Source: JANMMJ01 sp964543235 (GTDB lineage Bacteria; Pseudomonadota; Alphaproteobacteria; Rhizobiales; Aestuariivirgaceae). Taken from it: 40,493 bases of DNA. The notes beneath the pieces are model-generated. The model worked only from the letters and a program-made list of their open reading frames with translations, was not told the DNA's origin and did not search any database. This document shows, piece after piece, positions 14,922-23,414 of this stretch (positions within the stretch are counted from its first letter, which is position 1; every line of letters starts with the position of its first letter). The stretch is from NCBI GenBank assembly GCA_964543235.1, contig CAZIXE010000034.1, positions 1-40,493 of the forward strand, given 5' to 3'. The translations under genes were made by a program, and so were the position numbers.

Positions 14922-16228
14922 GCCGCGGCTCACTGCGGCTCCGGCTACTCGTCGCCGCCGCGATTTCAATCACCATGGCACTGGTGCTGGCGGGCATGGC
15001 ATTGGTCAGCATCTTCGAGGGACAGGTGCGCGACCGCGTGCAGCAGGAGCTCAACAACCATCTCCTGCAACTCGTTGCGGCGCTCAGCGTCGGGCGGGAT
15101 GGAACGGTCAGTGTCAAGAGCGCGCTGGCCGATCCGCGTTTCGATCAGCCGCTCAGCGGCATGTACTGGGAAGTCCGACCGCTCGATGGCGGCGAGCCGC
15201 TCACATCCCGGTCGCTGTGGGATGTGACTTTAGGGAAGTCGAGCGCCGCCACGGTCACCGGACCGGAAGGCGAACCGCTCATCGCCAGCACCCGCACCAT
15301 CAGGCTTGAAGCCAACGGCAAGGAAGCAGCCTTCGAACTGACGGTAGCCACACATCTTTCCGAACTGAGCCTGCCCGTCGAGTCCTTCAGCCGCCAGATT
15401 GTCTATTATCTGGGATTGATCGGTCTGGCGCTGCTGATCGCTGCCTGGGTTCAGGTGTCGGTTGGCCTCAGCCCGCTACGAGCGTTGTCGGACCGGCTGA
15501 AGGATGTGGCTCAAGGCCGGCGCAAGCGTCTCGAAGGCGAATTCCCCGACGAAGTCGCGCCGCTGGTCGGGGAACTCAACGAGCTGCTGGATGCCCAGGA
15601 GGCTTCGGTCGAGCGAGCACGGGCCAGGGCCGGTGACCTCGCCCATGGGCTCAAGACACCGCTTTCGGTATTGGCGGCGGTTGCCCGCGACGTCGCCGGG
15701 CGGGGCCTCAAGCAGGAGGCCAGCGAAATCGAAGTGCAGGCAGAGACGATGCGCAGGCACGTGGAGCGGCAATTGGCCCGGGCACGCCTCGCCACAGGGC
15801 ACGGGGTCACAGCCGTCTCTTTCCGGGAGCAGGCGGAACGCGTGATTGCGGCGATGAAACGCGCACCGCGGGGCAACAGCATTACCTGGCGACTTGATGC
15901 CGCCCCACCCGACGCGGTGGCCGTGGAGCGCCAGGACCTTACCGAACTGCTCGGAAATTTGCTGGATAACGCCCGCAAATGGGCAAAATCGACAGTAGCG
16001 ATCCGCTACGCAAATGGTGTTCTCAGCATCGAGGATGACGGGGCGGGCGTACCGGAATCGGAGCTGTCGCAGATTGCCAAGCGCGGGGTTCGCCTGGATG
16101 AAGACACCCAAGGTTCAGGGCTGGGCCTGGCGATAGTCCAGGATATAGTCGAGGTCTATGGCGCCGATCTCAGGTTCGGGCAGGCCAGACTGGGAGGACT
16201 GGCCGTCACGATCCGGTTCAAGGCGTAG
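14918..16228 (+). CDS. Sensor histidine kinase, FeuQ/PhoQ-like
   Basis: This is a 436-residue inner-membrane kinase. A first membrane segment at about 9-32 and a second at about 161-183 flank a periplasmic sensor domain of roughly 125 residues. HAMP-like sequence follows (SPLRALSDRLKDVAQGRRKR). The phospho-accepting His243 lies in GDLAHGLKTPLSVL. The ATPase domain has an N box ELLGNLLDNARKWAK (about 342-356), G1 EDDGAGVPE (about 373) and G2 GSGLGLAIV. It should phosphorylate the response regulator encoded just before it (ATGA overlap). By analogy with PhoQ/FeuQ it may sense cations or osmotic state, perhaps through the PepSY protein; this is not shown by the sequence. Confidence 0.94.
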   Translation: MSRGSLRLRLLVAAAISITMALVLAGMALVSIFEGQVRDRVQQELNNHLLQLVAALSVGRDGTVSVKSALADPRFDQPLSGMYWEVRPLDGGEPLTSRSLWDVTLGKSSAATVTGPEGEPLIASTRTIRLEANGKEAAFELTVATHLSELSLPVESFSRQIVYYLGLIGLALLIAAWVQVSVGLSPLRALSDRLKDVAQGRRKRLEGEFPDEVAPLVGELNELLDAQEASVERARARAGDLAHGLKTPLSVLAAVARDVAGRGLKQEASEIEVQAETMRRHVERQLARARLATGHGVTAVSFREQAERVIAAMKRAPRGNSITWRLDAAPPDAVAVERQDLTELLGNLLDNARKWAKSTVAIRYANGVLSIEDDGAGVPESELSQIAKRGVRLDEDTQGSGLGLAIVQDIVEVYGADLRFGQARLGGLAVTIRFKA

Positions 16229-16245
16229 TGGGAGTTGCGTTTCTT

Positions 16246-16314
16246 ACGGGTTTCTGCTTAAACCCGCCCGTCGAAACCGCCTGGCTCGCAAAACGGGCAT
16301 GCCAGGGCGGTTTT
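16246..16314 (+). promoter_or_regulatory. Structured leader with terminator-like hairpin before rpmI
   Basis: Hairpin A (CGGGTTT 16247-16253, AAACCCG 16260-16266) is followed by a longer hairpin B. Hairpin B pairs AAACCGCC TGGC (16274-16285) with GCCA, a bulged G, and GGCGGTTT (16301-16313), and runs into TTTTCTGTTG. The segment CCCGT (16267-16271) can pair with ACGGG in hairpin A (16246-16250) or with ACGGG in the loop of hairpin B (16293-16297), so alternative folds are possible. Hairpin B could end the kinase operon. Because it lies only 25 nt before rpmI, it could also be an L20-responsive attenuator. Confidence 0.55.
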
Positions 16315-16338
16315 CTGTTGCATCGAAAGGATAGCAAA

Positions 16339-16539
16339 ATGCCCAAGATGAAGACCAAGTCATCGTGCAAGAAGCGCTTCACGGTGACCGCCACCGGCAA
16401 GATTCGGGCGACCCAGTCGGGCAAGCGCCACGGTATGATCAAGCGCACCAACAAGCAGATCCGCAACCAGCGGGGCACCACAATCCTGTCAGACGGCGAT
16501 GCCGGCCTGGTCAGGATTCACATGCCCTACGCACGCTAG
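16339..16539 (+). CDS. rpmI: 50S ribosomal protein L35
   Basis: This is a small basic protein of the large ribosomal subunit. The 66-residue sequence MPKMKTKSSCKKRFTVTATG, then SGKRHGMIKRTNKQIRN, is typical of L35. The start has GAAAGGA upstream and a terminator-like hairpin shortly before it. rplT follows after 12 nt, as in nearly all bacteria. The frame open from 16228 upstream is not coding: it spans the structured leader. Confidence 0.98.
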   Translation: MPKMKTKSSCKKRFTVTATGKIRATQSGKRHGMIKRTNKQIRNQRGTTILSDGDAGLVRIHMPYAR

Positions 16540-16551
16540 GGGAGGCACCAC

Positions 16552-16905
16552 ATGGCTCGCGTCAAGCGCGGCGTTACCGCCCGTGCCGCCCACAAGAAAG
16601 TCATCAAGCAGGCCAAGGGCTATTTCGGCCGCCGCAAATCGACGTTCCGGGCTGCCACCCAGGCGGTTGAGAAAGCGGCGCAATATGCCTATCGCGACCG
16701 GCGCAACAAGAAGCGCAATTTCCGCGCCCTGTGGATCCAGCGCATCAATGCCGCCACGCGCGAACTCGGCCTGACCTATGGCCGATTTATCCACGGGCTC
16801 GGCAAGGCCGGAATCGAAGTGGACCGCAAGGTTCTCGCCGATCTCGCCGTGCACGATCCCGCGGGTTTCGCCGCATTGGTCGAAAAGGCCAAGGCTGCCC
16901 AGTAA
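16552..16905 (+). CDS. rplT: 50S ribosomal protein L20
   Basis: L20 is a primary-binding, assembly-initiating protein of the large subunit that binds 23S rRNA. In other bacteria it also represses its own operon by binding a leader RNA. The 117-residue protein has the full family pattern: MARVKRGVTARAAHKKVIKQ, GYFGRRKSTFRAATQAV, YAYRDRRNKKRNFRALWIQR and INAATRELGLTYGRFIHGL. It follows rpmI by 12 nt with GGGAGG upstream of the ATG. It is followed by a strong hairpin with T-tract before pheS. Confidence 0.98.
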   Translation: MARVKRGVTARAAHKKVIKQAKGYFGRRKSTFRAATQAVEKAAQYAYRDRRNKKRNFRALWIQRINAATRELGLTYGRFIHGLGKAGIEVDRKVLADLAVHDPAGFAALVEKAKAAQ

Positions 16906-16938
16906 GGGCAGACGATCGCGCACAGTACCGGAAGTTCA

Positions 16939-16994
16939 GGCCGGGCTCAGCTGGTGTAAGGCGTTTGCACCATGAGCCCGGCCATTTTGTTTTG
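16939..16994 (+). terminator. Strong intrinsic terminator or attenuator between rplT and pheS
   Basis: An 11-bp perfect stem GGCCGGGCTCA (16939-16949) with TGAGCCCGGCC (16973-16983) is extended by an inner 5-bp stem TGGTG/CACCA. It is followed by ATTTTGTTTT (16984-16993), the classic form of a rho-independent terminator. It ends only about 9 nt before the pheS start, leaving no room for a promoter downstream. So pheS must be reached by read-through or from a promoter within the hairpin region, which points to attenuation. No phenylalanine-rich leader peptide is seen in 16906-16938. Confidence 0.8.
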
Positions 16995-17002
16995 AGGATC
17001 AG

Positions 17003-18073
17003 ATGAGCCTGGAGGCTTTGGAAAAAGACATTCTCGACCAGGTGGCAGCAGCCGCCGACGAGGCCGCGCTCGAATCGGTTCGTGTCGCCGCACTCGGCAA
17101 GAAGGGCTCTATCTCAGAGCGGATGAAGGCGCTGGGGGCAATGACACCCGAACAGCGCAAGACAGCGGGTGCCCGGCTCAATGTCATCAAGGACCGGGTG
17201 GCGGAGGCCATTGCTCACCGGAAGGCCGTGCTGCAGGAAGCGGCGCTGGAAGCGCGGCTGGCGTCAGAGCGGATCGACGTCACGCTGCCTATCCGCCCGG
17301 AGCGGCAGGGTACCATCCATCCGGTGAGCCAGGTGTGGGAAGAGGTCGTGCAAATCTGGGGCGATCTTGGCTTCTCTGTGGCCGAGGGCCCGCATATCGA
17401 AGATGATTTCCACAATTTCACGGCACTCAACATGCCGCCCGAGCACCCGGCGCGGCAGGAGCACGATACGTTCTATTTCAACGAGCGTGCCGACGGTTCA
17501 CGCATGGTGCTGCGCACCCACACTTCGCCGGTGCAGATCCGCACCATGCTGACCTCGAAGCCGCCGATCCGCATCATCGCGCCGGGGCGCACCTTCCGCT
17601 GCGATTCCGACATGACGCATACGCCGATGTTCCACCAGATCGAGGGGCTTGCCATCGACGAGACCACACATATGGGCCATCTCAAATGGGTCCTGGCGGA
17701 ATTCTGCAAGGCTTTCTTCGAAGTCGATGATGTCAAGATGCGGTTCCGCGCCTCGCATTTTCCCTTCACTGAACCTTCGATGGAGGTCGACATCAACTGC
17801 ACATGGGAGGGTGGACAGGTGAAGATTGGCGTTGGCGACTCCTGGCTCGAGATTCTCGGCTCCGGCATGGTGCACCCCAATGTGATCCGGCATGGCGGGC
17901 TCGATCCCGACCGCTACCAGGGCTGGGCCTTCGGCATGGGGCTCGACCGCATCGCCATGCTCAAATACGGAATTCCGGATCTCCGCGCCTTCTTCGAGGC
18001 GGACCTGCGCTGGCTGCGTCACTACGGGTTCCGGGCACTGCAGGTACCGACTCTGGCGGGAGGGCTCACATGA
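17003..18073 (+). CDS. pheS: Phenylalanine--tRNA ligase alpha subunit
   Basis: This is the catalytic subunit of the alpha2-beta2 class II synthetase that charges tRNA-Phe. The 356-residue protein has an N-terminal coiled-coil tRNA-binding region (about 1-90, with AALGKKGSISERMKALG), the catalytic core starting at HPVSQVWEEV, motif 2 (RTFRCDSDMTHTPMFHQIEG) and motif 3 (WAFGMGLDRIAMLKYGI, near 311). The ATG has GAGGATCAG upstream. The stop overlaps the pheT start by ATGA, which ensures balanced synthesis of both subunits. Confidence 0.98.
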   Translation: MSLEALEKDILDQVAAAADEAALESVRVAALGKKGSISERMKALGAMTPEQRKTAGARLNVIKDRVAEAIAHRKAVLQEAALEARLASERIDVTLPIRPERQGTIHPVSQVWEEVVQIWGDLGFSVAEGPHIEDDFHNFTALNMPPEHPARQEHDTFYFNERADGSRMVLRTHTSPVQIRTMLTSKPPIRIIAPGRTFRCDSDMTHTPMFHQIEGLAIDETTHMGHLKWVLAEFCKAFFEVDDVKMRFRASHFPFTEPSMEVDINCTWEGGQVKIGVGDSWLEILGSGMVHPNVIRHGGLDPDRYQGWAFGMGLDRIAMLKYGIPDLRAFFEADLRWLRHYGFRALQVPTLAGGLT

Positions 18074-20466
18074 AGTTCACCCTCTCCTGGCTCAGGGATT
18101 TCCTCGAGACGGATGCACCGCTCGACCAGATCGTCGAGGGGCTGATTGGCGTCGGGCTCGAGGTGGAAGAGGTCAGTGACCAGACCAGGACGCTGGCGCC
18201 GTTCCGAGTCGGTTATGTGCAGAAGGCTGAGAAGCATCCAAATGCCGACAAGCTGCGGGTCTGCGTGGTCGAAACCGACCAGGGTGTGATCCAGGTGGTG
18301 TGCGGGGCGCCCAATGCCCGAACCGGCATGAAGGGCATCGTGGCGCTTCCCGGCTCCTACATACCGGGTACCAAGATCACTCTCGAAAGGGGGGTGATCC
18401 GCGGCCAGGAGAGCCAGGGCATGCTGGTATCGGAGCGCGAACTGATGATCTCCGACGAGCATACCGGCATCATCGAAGTTGCGCAGGAATGGCCGATCGG
18501 AACTCCGGCAGCCACGGCTCTGGGCCTTGATGATCCGATGATTTATGTGAAAGTCACGGCCAATCGCCCGGATGCGCTCGGCGTCTACGGCATTGCCCGC
18601 GATCTCGCCGCCAAGGGCTTGGGCAAGCTCAAGCCACTGGCTCTCGCGACCGTTAAAGGCACGTACAAATCACCCATCAATGTGTCACTTGATTTTCCGG
18701 GTGGGGATACGAAGCCCTGTCCGCTGTTCGTCGGGCGCTATTTCCGATCAGTCAACAATGGTCCCTCGCCCCAGTGGCTGCAGCGGCGGCTCAGGGCGAT
18801 CGGGCTCAGGCCGATCTCGGCGCTGGTGGACATCACCAACTACATCACCTTCAGCTATGGCCGGCCTCTCCACGTCTTCGATGCCGACAAGGTGACGGGG
18901 CATATCAGCGCCAGGCTCGCCAATGAGGGCGAGGAGATGCTGGCGCTTGACGGGAAGAGCTACCGGCTCGACCCGTCGGTCACGGTGATCGCCGATGCCG
19001 AGGGACCGGAAGCCATCGCCGGCATCATCGGCGGCGAGCATTCCGGCTGTACCGAGACCACCAAGAACGTGTTCCTCGAGGCAGCCTATTTCGACCCGAT
19101 GCGGACGGCAGCCTCGGGTCGCAGGCTCGGCATCAATTCCGATGCGCGCTACCGCTTTGAGCGCGGCGTCGATCCTGCCTTTACGCCGGTCGGGGCGGAA
19201 ATCGCCACGCACATGATCCTGGAATTCTGCGGGGGCGAGGCCTCGGAACCGGTCATCGCTGGTCACGTCCCGAAGACGACCCGCAGTTATACGCTGCGGA
19301 AGACCAGGGTGAAGGCGCTCGGCGGGGTCGATATTGCATGGGCTGACCAGTTGAAGATCCTGCGGTCGCTAGGCTTCCACGTCACCGAAGCCGCAGGCGG
19401 TGCGTCCTGCGGGGTTCCTTCATGGCGGCCCGACATTCAGGGCGAGGCAGACCTAGTCGAAGAGGTCTGCCGCATCCACGGCCTCGAGAATATTCCGATG
19501 GCTCCCCTGCCGCGCAGTCATGCCGTGGCGCGGCCGGTGCTCAATACGCTGCAGCGGCGGATGATCGCAGCCCGCCGGGCGCTGGCGGCCCGTGGCCTCA
19601 ACGAAGCGGTTACCTGGTCGTTCCTTGGCGAGAAGGAAGCCGTGCTGTTCGGCGGCCAGCGCAATCCAGCGCTGATACTGGCCAATCCAATCTCATCAGA
19701 ACTCACCGACATGCGGCCATCGCTCATCGCCAACCTGGTGGCCGCGGTCGGGCGCAACCAGGCACGCGGATTCCAGAACCTCGGGCTGTTCGAAGTCGGT
19801 CAGGCCTATGCGGGCGATCGCATGGAGGACGAGACCCTGCGGGCGGGAGCGGTACGCCAGGGGATGACCTCCGACCGGCACTGGTCGCAGAAGCTGCGGG
19901 CCGTCGATGCCTTCGACGCAAAGGCCGACGCACTGGCGGTGCTGGACGCCGCAGGGGCGCCGGTTGCCACGGTCCAGGTTGTCGTAGGGGGCCCGCCATG
20001 GCTGCATCCAGGCCGTTCGGGTACGATCCAGATGGGGCCACAGAACAAGCTCGCCGTGTTCGGCGAGATTCATCCGCGGATATTGTCGGAGATGGATGTC
20101 AGGGGCCCGCTCGTAGCCTTCGAGGTGACGCTCAACACGATCCCCGCGGCAAAGACCAGGGGGGCCACCCGGCCTGCTCTCAATATCTCCGATCTCATGC
20201 CGCTGACCCGTGACTTTGCCTTTGTCGTCGATGATACGGTCGAGGCCGACAAGCTGGTCAAGGCGGCGCGCGGCGCCGACAAGGTGCTGATCGGCGACGT
20301 CCGCGTCTTCGACCTGTTCAAGCTCGAGGGCGGCAAGAATTCGCTCGCCATCGAAGTCACGATCGTGCCGCGCGAGAAGACGCTGACCGACCAGGAGATC
20401 GAGGCGCTCTCGGCGAAGATCGTGGCGCAGGTGCAGAAGGCCACGGGCGGAACGCTGAGGAGTTGA
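18070..20466 (+). CDS. pheT: Phenylalanine--tRNA ligase beta subunit
   Basis: This 798-residue partner of PheS edits mischarged Tyr-tRNA and binds tRNA. The N terminus is MKFTLSWLRDFLETDAPLDQ. It is followed by an EMAP-like tRNA-binding domain (about 39-150: KHPNADKLRVCVVETDQG, VVCGAPNARTGMKG), the B3/B4 editing domain (RPISALVDITNYITFSYGRP), the B5 domain, the catalytic-like core and a C-terminal anticodon-binding ferredoxin-like domain (SDLMPLTRDFAFVVDDTVEA). The length is standard. The frame is open from 17803, but the ATG at 18070 overlapping the pheS stop is clearly the start. It converges on mbfA with a 19-nt gap. Confidence 0.98.
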   Translation: MKFTLSWLRDFLETDAPLDQIVEGLIGVGLEVEEVSDQTRTLAPFRVGYVQKAEKHPNADKLRVCVVETDQGVIQVVCGAPNARTGMKGIVALPGSYIPGTKITLERGVIRGQESQGMLVSERELMISDEHTGIIEVAQEWPIGTPAATALGLDDPMIYVKVTANRPDALGVYGIARDLAAKGLGKLKPLALATVKGTYKSPINVSLDFPGGDTKPCPLFVGRYFRSVNNGPSPQWLQRRLRAIGLRPISALVDITNYITFSYGRPLHVFDADKVTGHISARLANEGEEMLALDGKSYRLDPSVTVIADAEGPEAIAGIIGGEHSGCTETTKNVFLEAAYFDPMRTAASGRRLGINSDARYRFERGVDPAFTPVGAEIATHMILEFCGGEASEPVIAGHVPKTTRSYTLRKTRVKALGGVDIAWADQLKILRSLGFHVTEAAGGASCGVPSWRPDIQGEADLVEEVCRIHGLENIPMAPLPRSHAVARPVLNTLQRRMIAARRALAARGLNEAVTWSFLGEKEAVLFGGQRNPALILANPISSELTDMRPSLIANLVAAVGRNQARGFQNLGLFEVGQAYAGDRMEDETLRAGAVRQGMTSDRHWSQKLRAVDAFDAKADALAVLDAAGAPVATVQVVVGGPPWLHPGRSGTIQMGPQNKLAVFGEIHPRILSEMDVRGPLVAFEVTLNTIPAAKTRGATRPALNISDLMPLTRDFAFVVDDTVEADKLVKAARGADKVLIGDVRVFDLFKLEGGKNSLAIEVTIVPREKTLTDQEIEALSAKIVAQVQKATGGTLRS

Positions 20467-20485
20467 GAGCGGCAACCGAACGATT

Positions 20486-21442
20486 CTAAGCGCTGCCGAT
20501 CAGAATGCCAGTCAGGAAGACCAGGAATCCGCCCACCGCCACCTGAAAAGCGGCGCGCAGGAACGGTGTATCCATGTAGCGGTAGCGGATCCAGGAAATC
20601 GCCCACAACTCGAAGAAGACGATAATGACAGCGACAGTGGTCGCAATCCCGAAGTCGGGGATGAGGTAGGGCAAGGCGTGGCCAAGGCCGCCGAGAGTCG
20701 TCATGATTCCGGCGGCGAGGCCGCGAATCAGCGGGTGGCCGCGGCCGGTGAGCTTGCCGTCATCGGAGAGGCCCTCGGCAAGGCCCATGGAAATGCCAGC
20801 GCCAACCGAGGCGGCCGTCCCCACAAGAAACGTCTCCCAGGTGTTGCCGGTGGCGAAAGCGGCAGCAAACAGCGGTGCCAGGGTCGAGACCGATCCGTCC
20901 ATGAGGCCGACGAGGCCGGGCTGCACGACCTGCAAAAGGAACAGCTTCTGTTTGGCCTCGTGCTCCTGGAGCTTGGCATCAGGAGTCAGGTGCTTGAGGC
21001 CCAGCTTGTCGGCGAGCGAGGAGTGCCCCTCCTCGGCTGCAGCGAGGTCAAGCAGTAACTTCTTGACGGCAGGATCGGTGCTGCGCTCAGCGGCACTGCG
21101 ATAGAAGCGCAGGTTCTCAAGCTCCATCACTTCGGCGCGCTCGCGCATGGCCTCAAGACTCATAGTCTTCATCAGCCACACCGGCTTGTGCTTGACGAAG
21201 CCCGAGACATCGCCGCGGCGGATCAGGGGAATGAAGTCGCCGAATTTCCTCTGGTAGGCTTCGGTCAGGCGGCGGCGGTGTTCATGCTCTTCTTCGGCCA
21301 TCTCCACGAATACGTTCGCGGAGGCCGGGAACTTGTCCATGAGGTGGTGAGCAAAGGTCGCGTAGGTACGCGCGTCGTCGTCTTCGCTCGATATGGCGAG
21401 CGCCAGAATCTCCTGTTCGTTCAGGTCGGAAAAAGCCTTCAA
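20486..21442 (-). CDS. mbfA: Membrane-bound ferritin-like/VIT1 protein MbfA
   Basis: This 318-residue protein fuses an N-terminal ferritin-like di-iron domain (1-150) to a C-terminal VIT1/CCC1 membrane domain (about 170-318). Likely iron ligands are Glu20, the EEEH group at 50-53, Glu107/109 and AAEEGH (Glu137/138, His140). The membrane part begins LVGLMDGSVSTLAPLFAAAF. MbfA proteins of Bradyrhizobium and Agrobacterium export iron across the inner membrane, protect against iron and peroxide stress, and are repressed by Irr under low iron. An Irr/ICE-like palindrome lies 24-40 nt upstream of the start. It is divergent from lepA. Confidence 0.93.
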   Translation of the reverse strand: MKAFSDLNEQEILALAISSEDDDARTYATFAHHLMDKFPASANVFVEMAEEEHEHRRRLTEAYQRKFGDFIPLIRRGDVSGFVKHKPVWLMKTMSLEAMRERAEVMELENLRFYRSAAERSTDPAVKKLLLDLAAAEEGHSSLADKLGLKHLTPDAKLQEHEAKQKLFLLQVVQPGLVGLMDGSVSTLAPLFAAAFATGNTWETFLVGTAASVGAGISMGLAEGLSDDGKLTGRGHPLIRGLAAGIMTTLGGLGHALPYLIPDFGIATTVAVIIVFFELWAISWIRYRYMDTPFLRAAFQVAVGGFLVFLTGILIGSA

Positions 21443-21465
21443 GACACACCTCTGTCCAGCGGTCT

Positions 21466-21482
21466 CTTAGAATCATTCCAAA
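21466..21482 (-). promoter_or_regulatory. Irr/ICE-like palindrome upstream of mbfA
   Basis: The sequence TTAGAAT-C-ATTCCAA (21467-21481) is a near-perfect palindrome, with 6 of 7 arm positions matching. It resembles the iron control element (TTAGAA...TTCTAA-type) bound by Irr in rhizobia. It lies 24 nt upstream of mbfA, a known Irr target in that group. The assignment rests on resemblance and on the identity of the downstream gene. Confidence 0.65.
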
Positions 21483-21566
21483 TTACGGTAAAGGGTCTTG
21501 GCTGGGTTATTTCCGGGCTGCCTTTGCCTTGACGCCCCGCGGGGGGGATGCCAAACACCCCGCCAC

Positions 21567-23369
21567 ATGACCGACATTTCGCACATTCGCAATTTCTCCA
21601 TCATCGCGCATATCGACCACGGCAAGTCCACTCTCGCGGATCGGCTGATCCAGCTGTGTGGGGCTGTGTCGGACCGCGAGATGGTTGACCAGATCCTCGA
21701 TTCCATGGAACTGGAGCGGGAACGCGGCATCACCATCAAGGCCAATACGGTGAGGCTGGACTACGTTGCGCGCGACGGCCAGAAGTATGTGCTCAACCTG
21801 ATCGACACGCCGGGCCATGTCGATTTCGCCTATGAAGTGTCGCGGTCGCTTGCCGCTTGCGAGGGCTCATTGCTGGTGGTTGACGCCAGCCAGGGCGTCG
21901 AGGCCCAGACCTTGGCCAATGTTTACCAGGCGATCAACAACAATCATGAAATCGTTCCCGTGCTGAACAAGGTCGACCTGCCCGCGGCGGAGCCGGACCG
22001 GGTGCGGCAGCAGATCGAGGACGTGATCGGGCTCGACGCTTCACATGCAGTCGAGATATCCGCCAAGACCGGACAGGGCGTTCCGGATGTCCTCGAAGCC
22101 ATCGTGCAGCGCCTGCCCGCGCCGAGGGGCGATCGGGCGAAGCCCCTCAAGGCACTGCTGGTGGACAGCTGGTACGACCCTTATCTCGGCGTCGTCGTGC
22201 TGGTCAGGATCATCGACGGGGTGATGCGCAAGGGCCAGAAGATCAAGCTGATGTCCACCAATGCCGTCTACCAGATCGACCGGGTCGGCATCTCGCGGCC
22301 CAAGCGGGAAATGATCGACGCGCTCGGCCCCGGCGAGATCGGCTTTTTCACGGCCTCGATCAAGCAGGTGGCCGACACCAGAGTCGGCGACACGATTACC
22401 GATGAGAAAAACCCGACAGACACGCCGCTGCCGGGGTTCCAACCGGCCCAGCCGGTGGTATTCGCCGGATTCTTTCCGGTCGATGCGGCACGGTTCGAGG
22501 ACTTGCGCGACGCCATGGGAAAGCTCCGGCTCAATGACGCGAGCTTTTCCTATGACATGGAGACCTCGGCGGCACTCGGCTTCGGGTTTCGCTGCGGTTT
22601 CCTGGGTCTGCTCCATCTCGAAATCATCCGGGAGCGCATCGAACGCGAATTCAACGTGGAGATCATCACCACGGCGCCATCGGTCATCTACAAAGTCAAT
22701 CTGCGCGCCGGCGGACAGATCGAGCTTCACAATCCCGTCGATCTCCCGGACGTCAGCCAAATCGAATCGATCGAGGAACCGTGGATCGAGGCAACAATCC
22801 TGGTACCGGACGAGTATCTGGGCGCCATCCTGAAGCTCTGCGAGGATCGGCGCGGCCGGCAGAAGCAGCTGACCTATGCCGGTAGTCGCGCGATGCTCGT
22901 CTATGAACTGCCGCTCAACGAGGTGGTGTTCGACTTCTATGACCGCCTGAAGTCGGTCAGCCGCGGCTATGCCAGCTTCGACTACAGGATGACCGATTAT
23001 GAAGAAGGCGATCTGGTGCGCATGGGCATTCTTGTGAACAGCGAGCCGGTCGATGCCCTGGCGATGATCGTGCACAGGGGACGAGCCGAGCAACGCGGAC
23101 GCGTGATGTGCGAGAAGCTCAAAGACCTCATCCCGCGGCACATGTTCCAGATCCCGATCCAGGCGGCTATTGGCGGCAAGATCGTGGCGCGTGAAACGAT
23201 TTCGGCGCTCCGCAAGGACGTGACGGCAAAATGCTACGGCGGTGACATCACCCGCAAGCGCAAGCTGCTCGACAAGCAGAAGGAAGGCAAGAAGAAGATG
23301 CGGCAGTTCGGCAAGGTCGAGATCCCGCAGGAGGCCTTCATCGCGGCATTGAAAATGGACGAAAACTGA
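21567..23369 (+). CDS. lepA: Elongation factor 4 (LepA)
   Basis: This 600-residue ribosome-associated GTPase acts on stalled or initiating ribosomes. It has the G1 motif AHIDHGKS (14-21), DTPGHVDF and NKVD, then domains II and III. The family-specific C-terminal domain includes YEEGDLVRMGILVNSEPVDA, KDVTAKCYGGDITRKRKLL and a basic tail. The frame is open 69 nt further upstream, but the ATG at 21567 gives the standard start MTDISHIRNFSIIAHIDHGK. The ribosome binding site is weak. It is divergent from mbfA. Confidence 0.98.
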   Translation: MTDISHIRNFSIIAHIDHGKSTLADRLIQLCGAVSDREMVDQILDSMELERERGITIKANTVRLDYVARDGQKYVLNLIDTPGHVDFAYEVSRSLAACEGSLLVVDASQGVEAQTLANVYQAINNNHEIVPVLNKVDLPAAEPDRVRQQIEDVIGLDASHAVEISAKTGQGVPDVLEAIVQRLPAPRGDRAKPLKALLVDSWYDPYLGVVVLVRIIDGVMRKGQKIKLMSTNAVYQIDRVGISRPKREMIDALGPGEIGFFTASIKQVADTRVGDTITDEKNPTDTPLPGFQPAQPVVFAGFFPVDAARFEDLRDAMGKLRLNDASFSYDMETSAALGFGFRCGFLGLLHLEIIRERIEREFNVEIITTAPSVIYKVNLRAGGQIELHNPVDLPDVSQIESIEEPWIEATILVPDEYLGAILKLCEDRRGRQKQLTYAGSRAMLVYELPLNEVVFDFYDRLKSVSRGYASFDYRMTDYEEGDLVRMGILVNSEPVDALAMIVHRGRAEQRGRVMCEKLKDLIPRHMFQIPIQAAIGGKIVARETISALRKDVTAKCYGGDITRKRKLLDKQKEGKKKMRQFGKVEIPQEAFIAALKMDEN

Positions 23370-23414
23370 GGGGAAGTGATGCGAGGCATGGACGTTTTGT
23401 TCCCATCGTCCTAA

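Noticed and set aside
13860..14969. A 369-codon minus-strand open frame opposite the PepSY and response regulator genes
   Set aside because: The plus-strand genes have clear domains. The minus frame's valine/isoleucine/alanine-rich end is simply the complement of the Asp-rich segment.
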